DNA of 42,102 nt from Amycolatopsis echigonensis (GTDB taxonomy: Bacteria > Actinomycetota > Actinomycetes > Mycobacteriales > Pseudonocardiaceae), in contig NZ_JACJHR010000079.1 of the NCBI RefSeq assembly GCF_014174495.1, forward strand, positions 1 through 42,102. The letters are read 5' to 3'. Position 1 is the first letter of the stretch, and each line of letters opens with the position of its first letter. Shown in pieces: positions 30,669 through 39,100 of this stretch. Below the pieces are notes generated by a model. It was not told the DNA's origin, did no database searches, and saw only the letters and a list, made by a program, of their open reading frames with translations. A program made the position numbers and the translations under genes.

Positions 30669-32034
30669 CCGCCTCGTACACCCCGGCGATCAACGCCACG
30701 AACGGCACCAGCGACAACAGCACCAGGAATTCCGATATATCCAGCAGCCGCGACCAGTACGGCGACCGCACCCCGCGCGCGACCCGCGTCGCGTAGAACA
30801 GCGACACCACCGCGGCCAGCACCAGCGCCAGCCCGGCCGCGAGAAGTGCGATCCGCTGGTCGGCCGCGATCAGCCAGAAACCCGCGGTCAGCAAAGCGAC
30901 GAGACCGAAGGCGACCAGGACCAGCCGTTGCGTGCGACCCGCGTACGCGCGGGAACGCTGAATCCACGCCGTCCCGAGGAGCGCGGCCAGCCCCGCTTCC
31001 CACGGTCCGCCGGTGGCGAGCACGATCGACGAGCCGACCACCACCAGCCCGAGCGCGACCAGCAGGCTGGTGAGCAACGCCTGCGCATACGTCGTGCGGC
31101 CGGCCATTTCCGCGCCGAGCGACGGCTGTTCGTTGGCGCGGAAGGATTCCATGTCGTCCGGCACGCGCGGAAGCGGCATCCGGCCCAGCCGCAGCGCGAG
31201 CATCGGCGCGACGGCTGCCAACGCGGTCGCCAGCACTCCCGCGACGGCCGCGGCGGCAACCGGCTTCGCCCCAGTCAGCAGCACGACGCCGGTCGCGATC
31301 GCGCCGATCCCGGCCGAGCCGACGGCCGCGACGAAGAACGGCAGCCGGTCGGCCACCGAAACCGCGGCCAGGACGCCGTAAACAGTCACCGCGGCGAGCC
31401 CCGCGGCAAGCGGCCCAGCGGAGAGCGAGAAGGCCGAATGCGGTGGCAGCAACGACATTCCAGACAGGAACGCCACGCCGACCCCGGCCAGCGCACCGGC
31501 CGCACCCGCGCCCGAATCGCCGTACGCCCGGCTCAGCGCACCGCCGCCGAGCAGCACTACGATCGCCAGCAGCCCGGTGCCGATCGGCGCGAGGACACTG
31601 CCCGCCAGCGAGGCCTGGATCAGCGCCCCGCCCGCGAACAGCAGCAACGCGGCCGTCGTGATCCCGGCCCGTCGCGCGATCTTCGGCCCCCACGCGGTCG
31701 ACGCGGATTCGCCGACGCTCGCGATCGAGTCGACCACGTCGTCGAAGAGCAGCGGTCCGCGCGGACGTTCGCGCGGGGTCAGGTGCAGCACCTCGCCGTC
31801 GCGCACCTGCGCGGCGGCCACGGTGAGCCCGAGCGCGAGCGGAGCGCCGCCGAGCCGCGACAACACCCAGCCCGGATGCTCGGCCGACGCCTGTCCGGCC
31901 GCCCCGGCCAGCCGGACCAGCTGCGGCACCAGTTCGGCGAACGTGCTCTGCTGCGGCAGCGCGACGTCCACCCTGGCGCGCGGGGTGACGATCGTGACGC
32001 GCCGGGTCGACCCGGCGACGGCCGGCGCGCTCAC
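30658..32034 (-). CDS. eccD: Type VII secretion integral membrane protein EccD
   Basis: EccD forms the membrane barrel of the ESX complex. The 458-residue protein has a ubiquitin-like N-terminal domain (~10-90; RRVTIVTPRARVDVALPQQSTFAELVPQLV, ending DGEVLHLTPRE) and then about eleven membrane helices (~125-455). A cytoplasmic stretch is at ~280-310 (LRLGRMPLPRVPDDMESFRANE), as in known EccD proteins. The start is a GTG at 32034, overlapping the YbaB-like stop (GTGA). It is the last gene of a six-gene operon that begins at 36017. Confidence 0.95.
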   Translation of the reverse strand: MSAPAVAGSTRRVTIVTPRARVDVALPQQSTFAELVPQLVRLAGAAGQASAEHPGWVLSRLGGAPLALGLTVAAAQVRDGEVLHLTPRERPRGPLLFDDVVDSIASVGESASTAWGPKIARRAGITTAALLLFAGGALIQASLAGSVLAPIGTGLLAIVVLLGGGALSRAYGDSGAGAAGALAGVGVAFLSGMSLLPPHSAFSLSAGPLAAGLAAVTVYGVLAAVSVADRLPFFVAAVGSAGIGAIATGVVLLTGAKPVAAAAVAGVLATALAAVAPMLALRLGRMPLPRVPDDMESFRANEQPSLGAEMAGRTTYAQALLTSLLVALGLVVVGSSIVLATGGPWEAGLAALLGTAWIQRSRAYAGRTQRLVLVAFGLVALLTAGFWLIAADQRIALLAAGLALVLAAVVSLFYATRVARGVRSPYWSRLLDISEFLVLLSLVPFVALIAGVYEAVSG

Positions 32035-32354
32035 TGCGGGGACCTGGACGCCTCGATCACCGGGGCGAACTTCGCGCTGCTCGCCTCGGCAAGCTTCTGC
32101 AGACCCGCGTTCACCGCTTCGAGAACGATCTCCGACAGCGTGCGCGCGTCGAACTCGCGGATCGCGCGCTGGTCGATGTCGACCGAGGTGAACCGGCCGT
32201 CGCCGCGCAGCGTCACGGTCACCTCGTTCTGTCGCGAGGCGGCCGTGACCTCCATCGCCTCGACCGTGCGCTGGATCCGCTGCACCTCTTCGGTCTGCTT
32301 GCGGACCTGCGCGAGCAGCTCGTCCATGTCCGGCACGGCATACGGTTCAGTCAC
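32031..32354 (-). CDS. YbaB/EbfC family DNA-binding protein (EspL-like position)
   Basis: The 107-residue protein has an N-terminal helix (MDELLAQVRKQTEEVQRIQRTV) and a strand region VTAASRQNEVTVTLRGDGRFTSVDID, the YbaB/EbfC signature, then a second helix RTLSEIVLEAVNAGLQKL. Members bind DNA as dimers. In mycobacterial ESX-1 the YbaB-like EspL sits in the equivalent neighbourhood and is linked to substrate stability, so a role in ESX function beyond DNA binding is possible. The GTG start overlaps the previous gene by eight bases. Confidence 0.9.
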   Translation of the reverse strand: MTEPYAVPDMDELLAQVRKQTEEVQRIQRTVEAMEVTAASRQNEVTVTLRGDGRFTSVDIDQRAIREFDARTLSEIVLEAVNAGLQKLAEASSAKFAPVIEASRSPQ

Positions 32355-32847
32355 CGTCGTTCTCCTTCTCCTGCGGGGTTTCCCGGCGGACGTGCACGCT
32401 GGCGACGAACTTCCGGAAGTCGGGGACGAGCGTGCGCGCGTCCTGCGGACCGGCCGTGCAGACCAGCTCCAGCACGACGCGCCCGGCCGGACCGGGCACG
32501 GTCAGGAACACCTGGACCTGCAGCAGATCCTGGCCTTCGCCGGTGCGCAGCCGCAATGTCTGGGTGCAGCCGGGGGCGGCGGGGCTGCCGACTTCCTGCC
32601 GGTCGAGGACCTCCAGCAACGCCATCGTCCGGCCGAGCCGTTCGACCGCCTCTTCGGCGATTTCCTTTATCGGCAAGGCATCCTCGCGCTGCTGGATGCC
32701 GAGCGTGATGTTCGGCGTGAAGTCCGCCTCCGGATTCGGGTGCACTGCCACGAAAACAACGCCGGACACGACAGGCGGCACCGGCGTCCAGCCCTCCGGG
32801 ACGTCGAAGCCCAGCGGCAGTGTCACCAGATCCGCCATGGCGCTCAC
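32347..32847 (-). CDS. LpqN/DUF1795-like protein, candidate ESX effector chaperone
   Basis: The 166-residue soluble protein has the pattern LPLGFDVPEGWTPVPP (residues ~9-24), a helix EIAEEAVERLGRTMALLEVL and paired strands (QDLLQVQVFLTVPGPAGRVVLELVCTA), matching the PsbP/Mog1-like fold of LpqN, DcrB and DUF1795. No signal peptide is seen, so it should be cytoplasmic, unlike the lipoprotein LpqN. The GTG at 32847 is chosen for its GTGA overlap with the effector stop; an ATG four codons in is an alternative. DUF1795 proteins of the Eag type are chaperones of type VI effectors; a similar role here is inferred. Confidence 0.7.
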   Translation of the reverse strand: MSAMADLVTLPLGFDVPEGWTPVPPVVSGVVFVAVHPNPEADFTPNITLGIQQREDALPIKEIAEEAVERLGRTMALLEVLDRQEVGSPAAPGCTQTLRLRTGEGQDLLQVQVFLTVPGPAGRVVLELVCTAGPQDARTLVPDFRKFVASVHVRRETPQEKENDGD

Positions 32848-34190
32848 CACGAACCCACATACTGCACGGCGTCGTCCCAAGCCCCGCCCAGCGCGTTCGC
32901 CGCCTCGCCCGCGGCGTCGCCGACCGCGTCGATCGCCGCGCCGCCGTATTCGCTGACTGCCGCGCCGACCTTCGGCAGATCGATGTCGATCTTCGCGCCC
33001 AGTCCGGCACCGAGCCCTAATGCGGCACCGGCCTTGAAGTTCACCTTCACGTGCCCGTTGTCATACACGAACTGGCCGTCGAGCTGCGCGCCGATTCCAT
33101 ATTGGACACTTCCGCTCGCGCCTACGCCGACGCCCGCGACATCCGCCGCGACCTGGCCCTCCAGCTTGCCGCCGGCGAACGCGTTGGCGTGCACGCCGAG
33201 CCCGTGCACCCCCAGCTGCCCGGAAGCGCTGACCTCGCCGCCCGCGAAAGCGGAACCGCGAGCGCTGCCGTGCGCGGCACCGTAGTTTCCGCTCGTCCCG
33301 ACGTCCTCCCGGAACCCCAGCTCAGCGTGTCCGGACGCCTTCGCGTCCCAGCCCTGCGAGGAGACTTTCCCGTCGTACTCCGGAATGAAGCCGTCTTGCT
33401 CGTGTGCCGTCTTGTAGTAGGTGATCTCGGTGGCGCGGGCGATCGCGCTCTTCGGCTTCGGCTGCCCGAACGGCGTGTCGGCCTTCTTCGGCGCGCGCGT
33501 GCCTTCCAAGCCGTTCCAGGTCAGCTTCTTCCAGCCGGAATTGCCGAACCACGACGGCACCGAACGCGGCCGCTTCCGCCCGTCGAGCGTGTCTCCGTTG
33601 ACCCACGACAACGGGCCATAGCCGCGTTTGCCCAGCTTGCCCGGCTTGCTCATCGGCCCGGCCCACGGCGCGGGGAACAACTCCGCCAACGCGTCCGACA
33701 GCTCGTCGGCGACCTGCCCGGCCGCCGCGACCGCCTGCTCACCCAAATCCCTTGCGGCCGCGATAAAAGCACCGACCGCGTTCGGATCCGCTGCGCGCGC
33801 TTGATTGACGAGCTGCGCCCCGTACTGATCGAACTGCGAGAGGACTGAATCGACCCCAGAACGCGCCCACCGTAATAACTGTCCGGCCATCGACAGCCGC
33901 TCGCCTTGCTCGGCCAGCTTCGTGCCGTCTTCCGTCAACACGTGCGCAACGTTGGTCGCAGCTGTCGCGTACGCGGTGTACGCGGCACCGTCCCAGTCAG
34001 CATGCAATGCCGTGGCAGCGTCCGCGATTTCGGTGGCTTTGCCGGTAATCGTGGACGCGTTGGTGCCACAGCGGTTCGCCGCCGCTTCGAGCGCCGCCGG
34101 GTCGCCGGTGACCCGACGCTGGTATTCGACCAGCACCTGCCGGTAGTTCGACAGCACCGAGCTGACGACTCCGGACGCGTCCACGGCCAC
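32844..34190 (-). CDS. WXG-type ESX substrate with Gly-rich C-terminal domain (candidate effector)
   Basis: The 448-residue protein has three parts. The N-terminal ~110 residues form a WXG100-like helical hairpin with W66-D-G68 between helices. Residues ~175-260 are a Lys/Pro-rich linker (KPGKLGKRGYGP, RAPKKADTPFGQPKPK). Residues ~285-405 are Gly/Ala-rich with alternating hydrophobic strands and a ~23-residue repeat (AFAGG at 314 and 337), ending in IDIDLPKVG and a Gly/Ala helix. The layout is that of a type VII polymorphic toxin-like substrate; the C-terminal activity is not recognised. The start is a GTG at 34190. It sits between the other WXG-type gene and the LpqN-like gene. Confidence 0.75.
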   Translation of the reverse strand: MAVDASGVVSSVLSNYRQVLVEYQRRVTGDPAALEAAANRCGTNASTITGKATEIADAATALHADWDGAAYTAYATAATNVAHVLTEDGTKLAEQGERLSMAGQLLRWARSGVDSVLSQFDQYGAQLVNQARAADPNAVGAFIAAARDLGEQAVAAAGQVADELSDALAELFPAPWAGPMSKPGKLGKRGYGPLSWVNGDTLDGRKRPRSVPSWFGNSGWKKLTWNGLEGTRAPKKADTPFGQPKPKSAIARATEITYYKTAHEQDGFIPEYDGKVSSQGWDAKASGHAELGFREDVGTSGNYGAAHGSARGSAFAGGEVSASGQLGVHGLGVHANAFAGGKLEGQVAADVAGVGVGASGSVQYGIGAQLDGQFVYDNGHVKVNFKAGAALGLGAGLGAKIDIDLPKVGAAVSEYGGAAIDAVGDAAGEAANALGGAWDDAVQYVGSW

Positions 34191-34193
34191 CGG

Positions 34194-35213
34194 CTACGCG
34201 CCCTTCGCGTCGATGTCGACGTGCTGCTGGAAGTGTTTGCCCTGATAGGTCACGTCGACATCGATGTCCACGTCCTGTCCGGCCGGGGCCTCGACGGTCG
34301 ACTGCCCGGTGTTCAGATCGGTGTGGATCACGACCTCGTGCGCACCGGTCGACTGTCCGGGCACCGAAGGCGCGGGAGCGGGAGCCGGATCCACGGGGAT
34401 CCAGCTGTTCGCCGGGTTCGCCCCGGTACCGGCACCGCCGCCGGAAGGCCAAGCTCCAGTTCCGCTGCCGGACGGCCAGCCGCCGTGGGACAGTGCGGGC
34501 GGCGTGTAGTTCGTGAACGACGGGACTCCGCCGCCGCTGCCGCCGATCGCCGCCTGCCCGGACGCGCTCGCGACCGGCGCGGGCAGCTGCGGCGCGCTGA
34601 CCGGAGTACCGGAGATCGCCGCGTTGCCCGCCGCGCCATTGGCATCGGAAGAACCGTGGTGGAACAGCTTTTCAATGTCCCCGATGATCGTCGCGACCTG
34701 CGTGATCTGGTTCGCCAGGTCGCCCGCGCCGAGCGCCTTCAGCAGACCGCCGACCGCGGTGATGAATCCGCGCAGCGTGGCGCTGGTGGCGGTGGAAAGC
34801 GCGACCGCGGCCCCGTAGGTCCACCAGTTCGACATCAACGACGCGACGGTCGGGTTCACCGCCGCGACCACCGCCCGGTACGCCTCCTGCGCGGTTTTCA
34901 CCAGCGTGCCCGAGACGCCGAGCAGTTCGGAGCCCTTCTCGATCACGTTGATGATCTTGGTGAGCTGATCGAGCGAGTGGGAGATCTTCCGCAGCGCCGA
35001 CTCCGACGCCTCGCCGGACCACACCTTGCCGAGCTGGTCGGCGGCCTTGCTCAGCTCGGTGTAGAGCGAGGTCAGCTCCGCGGCCTTGTGCAGCAGGTCG
35101 AGGACGTGCTTCGCGATCTGCTCCGGCTGGCCGGTGACGATCTGCGGCAGCACGGTGATCGGGCCTCCGCCGGAAGCGGTGGCGTCCATCGCGCTGGAGT
35201 TCGGGAAGAGCAT
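34194..35213 (-). CDS. WXG-type protein with Pro/Gly-rich tail, ESX-associated
   Basis: The 339-residue protein has an N-terminal helical region with a WSG motif at 65-67 (KVWSGEASESALRK), typical of WXG100/PPE-like helical hairpins, then a hydrophobic middle (~100-165, including SNWWTYGAAVALSTATSATLRG). A Ser/Gly/Pro-rich low-complexity section spans ~185-280, and a final beta-rich segment reads VIHTDLNTGQSTVEAPAGQDVDIDVDVTYQGK. No YxxxD signal is obvious after the WSG helix. It is likely a substrate or a surface-associated factor of this ESX system. The ATG at 35213 has a GAGG ribosome site. Confidence 0.7.
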   Translation of the reverse strand: MLFPNSSAMDATASGGGPITVLPQIVTGQPEQIAKHVLDLLHKAAELTSLYTELSKAADQLGKVWSGEASESALRKISHSLDQLTKIINVIEKGSELLGVSGTLVKTAQEAYRAVVAAVNPTVASLMSNWWTYGAAVALSTATSATLRGFITAVGGLLKALGAGDLANQITQVATIIGDIEKLFHHGSSDANGAAGNAAISGTPVSAPQLPAPVASASGQAAIGGSGGGVPSFTNYTPPALSHGGWPSGSGTGAWPSGGGAGTGANPANSWIPVDPAPAPAPSVPGQSTGAHEVVIHTDLNTGQSTVEAPAGQDVDIDVDVTYQGKHFQQHVDIDAKGA

Positions 35214-35240
35214 CGGACCTCACTTGGTCGGTGGTCGGGG

Positions 35241-36017
35241 TCAGACGGAGGCGGGCCGGTACACGCTGACCTTGGCCAGTCCGCCGAGGCCCGGATCGAG
35301 CAGGCCGTGGTTGTAGAGGGCGCCGCCGTCCCCGGCGACGCCGATCACCGGAGGGCGTTCGGCGACCTGCAGCGGCTCCACCACGACGACGTCGCCGCTG
35401 TGCACGCCCCCGGGCACGTCGCCGAAGGTGCGCGCGGTGCCCGAATAGACCTCGATCAGGCCGACGCGCGCCTGGTTGTCGGCGTCGCCGGCGAGCCAGT
35501 CGTTGAAGTCCGCGACGCCGTGGAACCGGGCATCGGTCAGCGGATGCTCGGCGAGCCTCCCGAGGTCCGCGTCGCCGAGGTAGCGCAGCACGTTGCCGAC
35601 CGAGGACGGTTCGCCGTGCGCGCCGGCGCTGTCGGTGATCGCCGCCGCGGCCAGGTGCGCCGCGTGCGGGGTTCCCCAGATCGACGTCAGCGGCGGCGCC
35701 GAAGGCCCCCCGCCCCCGCCGTAGCCTTCGGAGACTGCTTCGTCGGCGCTTTGGTAAGCGTCCGCGCTGTGCTTGACCAGGTCGTTGATCTCCTGCAGCA
35801 ACTGCAGCAGCGAGCGCACCGCGGTCACCTGCTGCGAGTGCAGAGCTTCGTTCGCGGCCGCGACGACGCTGCCGAAACTGGCGAACGTCGTCGGCTGCAG
35901 GACGAGTTTTTCCAGGTCTGCGACGGCGTTGATGCCGTGGGCGATCACGGCGCCCACGTTGCCGACGGTGGAGCGCATGGCCTCCGGCTCGGCCCGGTAC
36001 TCGCCGATCGTGCCCAT
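35241..36017 (-). CDS. EspC-like ESX secretion-associated protein with YxxxD signal
   Basis: The 258-residue protein starts with a helical domain (~5-95) lacking a clear WXG turn and ending AYQSADEAVSEGYG, where Y88-x3-D92 is the general YxxxD secretion signal of type VII substrates. This matches the EspC family N-terminus. After a Gly/Pro linker comes a ~140-residue domain (ADLGRLAEHPLTDARFHGVADFNDWL, and GVAGDGGALYNHGLLDPGLGGLAKVSVYRPASV at the end) of unknown function. The ATG at 36017 has a strong GGGAGGGAG site. It is the first gene of the operon running to eccD. Confidence 0.75.
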   Translation of the reverse strand: MGTIGEYRAEPEAMRSTVGNVGAVIAHGINAVADLEKLVLQPTTFASFGSVVAAANEALHSQQVTAVRSLLQLLQEINDLVKHSADAYQSADEAVSEGYGGGGGPSAPPLTSIWGTPHAAHLAAAAITDSAGAHGEPSSVGNVLRYLGDADLGRLAEHPLTDARFHGVADFNDWLAGDADNQARVGLIEVYSGTARTFGDVPGGVHSGDVVVVEPLQVAERPPVIGVAGDGGALYNHGLLDPGLGGLAKVSVYRPASV

Positions 36018-36102
36018 GGCGCTCCCTCCCGGTCTCCTGCGATCGACGCACCGGTGCGGGGCGTCTGCGCAGAGCGTAAGTTCGCGCCGCCGGGCGAGCG
36101 GA

Positions 36103-36116
36103 CGGCAAAAGTACCC
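36103..36116 (-). promoter_or_regulatory. AT-rich motif in the eccC/EspC-like divergent region
   Basis: On the minus strand this reads GGGTACTTTTGCCG and resembles the element at 24379-24392. It lies 86 bases upstream of the EspC-like start and 37 bases upstream of the eccC start. Confidence 0.4.
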
Positions 36117-36152
36117 ACCGCGAGCGGGCGACCGGCGGCCAAAATACGGGGC

Positions 36153-39100
36153 ATGAGTTCCCCCCGCGACCGCCTCGGCCTGCTCGGCGAGCAGCCTGGG
36201 GAGATCATGCTGCAATCCCCGCCGATGCTGCCCAAGAGCGGCTCCGGCGGCGTGCTGCAGCTCATGATGTTCCTGCCCATGATGCTCGGCATGGGCGCGA
36301 TGTCGTTCGTCTACATCGGACGCGACGGCGGGGTGATGACCTGGATCTTCGGCGCGCTGTTCGTCACCGCGATGGGCGGCATGATCGTAATGTCGCTCGG
36401 CCGCGGCGGCATGGCGAAAAAGGCGCAGATCAACGAGGAGCGCCGCGACTACCAGCGGTATCTCGCCGGTCTGCGCACGCGCGTCCGCGCGGTCGCCGAC
36501 TCGCAGCGCGCCACGCTGATCGCGCAGCAGCCGGATCCGGCGGACCTGTGGGCGTATGTCGAAACCGACCAGCACTGGGACCGCCGCCGCGGCGACCGCT
36601 CCTTCGCGATGGTGCGCGCGGCGACCGGTCCGCAGCCGCTCGCGACGCCGTTGCGCGCACCGCAGATCGCCCCGCTGGAAGAGCTGGACCCGGTTTCCTC
36701 CACCAACCTCAAGCATTTCATCCAGACCTTCTCGACCGTCGAAGGCCTGCCGGTTTCGGTATCGCTGCGCTCGTACGCGGCCGCGACACTGTCCGGTCGC
36801 AGGTTCGACGTGCTCGGGATGACGCGCGCGGTGCTGGCGCAGCTGGTCACTTTCCACTCCCCGACCGACCTGCGCGTGGCGTTCTGCGTCGCCCCGGATC
36901 GTTCGCACGACTGGGAATGGGCGAAATGGCTGCCGCACGCCACCGCGCCGGTGCTCGCCGACGCGACCGGCCCGCGACGCTTGTTCGCCGACAACGCCAC
37001 GGAACTCGCGAAGCTGCTCGGTCCTGACCTTGGCGACCGCCCGGCCTTCTCGCGTCGCGGAGCGTCGGCGGACCTGCCGCACATCGTGCTCGTCGTCGAC
37101 GGCGGCGACTCGCACGGCGAACCGCGGCTGCTGGCTGAAGAGGGCCGGTTGGGCGTGACGGTGCTGGAGATCGGCGGCGACCAGCCGCGCACGACGTCGA
37201 CCGAGCGGCTGCTGAGCCTGCACGTTTCACCGGACCAGCTCGGCATGGTGGTCCTGGACGGCACCGAAGCGCGGCTCGGCTTTCTCGGCACGCCGGATCG
37301 GCTCGACCACGGCGCGGCCGAAGCGCTGGCGAGGATGCTGACGCCGCTGCACCAGGGCGGCGCGGTGGTCAGCGAGCAGCCGATGTCCTCGACGTTCGGG
37401 CTCGCCGGACTGCTCGGCATCGGCGACCCGCGCGACACCGACCCGACCGTCACCTGGGCCCCGCGCCCGGCGCGCGACCGGCTGCGGATCCCGTTGGGCG
37501 TGAACCCCGAAGGCCGTTCGGTCGAGCTGGACCTCAAGGAATCCGCCGAGGGCGGCATGGGCCCGCACGGGCTGGTGATCGGCGCGACCGGGTCCGGCAA
37601 GAGCGAACTGCTGCGCACCCTGGTCACCGCGCTGGCTGTCACGCATTCGTCGGAGACGCTGAACCTCGCACTGATCGACTTCAAGGGCGGCGCGACCTTC
37701 GCGGGTATGACGAACCTGCCGCACACCTGCGCGGTGATCACGAACCTGTCCGACGACCTCGCGCTCGTCGACCGCATGGCGGACGCGCTGAACGGCGAAC
37801 TGCTGCGGCGTCAGGAACTCCTGCACTCAGCCGGAAATTACGCGTCAGTGCGCGATTACGAAAAGGCGCGCGCGGACGGCACGCCGCTGCAGCCCTTGCC
37901 GTCGCTGCTGGTGATCATCGACGAATTCTCCGAACTGCTTTCGTCGCGGCCGGAATTCATCGACCTGTTCGTCGCGATCGGACGGCTCGGCCGCTCGCTG
38001 GGGATCCACCTGCTGCTCGCGTCGCAACGGCTGGAGGAAGGCCGGTTGCGCGGGCTCGACTCGCACCTGTCGTACCGGATCGGCCTGCGGACGTTCTCCG
38101 CCGCGGAAAGCCGCGCGGTGCTGGGTGTCGCGGACGCCTACCAACTGCCGCCGGTGCCCGGTTCGGCTTACCTGAAGTCCGACAACGACACTCTGATCCG
38201 GCTCAAGGCCGCGTACGTCTCAGGCGAATTGCCGCCGCGCAGCCGCATCGTGCGTACCGACGGACAACAACTCGGCGTGCTGCCGTTCACGCTGGGACCG
38301 GTTGAAGTACCCGTCGCCGAACAACCCGCCGCCGAGACTCCCGCGCAGGGCACTGGCGAGACGATCATCGGCGCGATGCTGTCCCGTTTGGAGGGACGCG
38401 GCCCGGCCGCGCACCAGATCTGGTTGCCGCCGCTGGCCGAACCGCCCACTTTGGACCAGCTGCTGCCGCCGATCGGCGAAGACCCCCGCCGCGGTCTGTG
38501 TCCTCTCGGCTGGGGCGGCAACGGCAAGCTGACCATTCCCGTCGCGTTGGTGGACAAGCCTTTCGAGCAGCGCCGCGACATGCTGTGGGCGGATTTCTCC
38601 GGTGCCGCGGGCAACGCGGTGATCGTCGGCGCACCGCAAAGCGGCAAGTCGACATTGATGAAGGACATCGCGGCGATGCTCGCCCTCACCCACACCCCCG
38701 CCGAGGTGCAGTTCTTCATCCTGGACCTGGGCGGCGGCGCGCTGGCCCCGATCGCCGGCCTCCCGCACGTTTCGGGCTACGCCACCCGCCGCGACCCGCA
38801 ACGCTGCCGCCGGGTCGTCGCGGAACTCGTGACTTTGCTGGAACAGCGGGAAGAATTCTTCGCCGCCCACGGCATCGAATCGATGGCCGCCTTCCGCGGC
38901 CGCCGCGACGAGTTCACCGAAAGCAGCGACGACCGCGAGTTCGGCGACGTCTTCCTGTTCGTCGACAACTGGACCACCATCCGGTCCGAATACGAACGCC
39001 TCGAAGAACAAATCACCGCGCTGGCCCAACGGGGTCTGGGCTTCGGCATCCACGTCCTGGTCTCGCTGAACCAGTGGATCGGCGCCCGCGCGCAACTCCG

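Noticed and set aside
36047..36058. CGCACCGGTGCG palindrome in the eccC/EspC-like intergenic region
   Set aside because: A 12-bp GC palindrome is expected by chance in this base composition, and no second copy was seen near eccB/eccE.
33906..36152. Long plus-strand open frame extending eccC upstream
   Set aside because: It is antisense to three minus-strand ESX genes with clear motifs and is Arg-rich; the eccC start at 36153 fits the family N-terminus.
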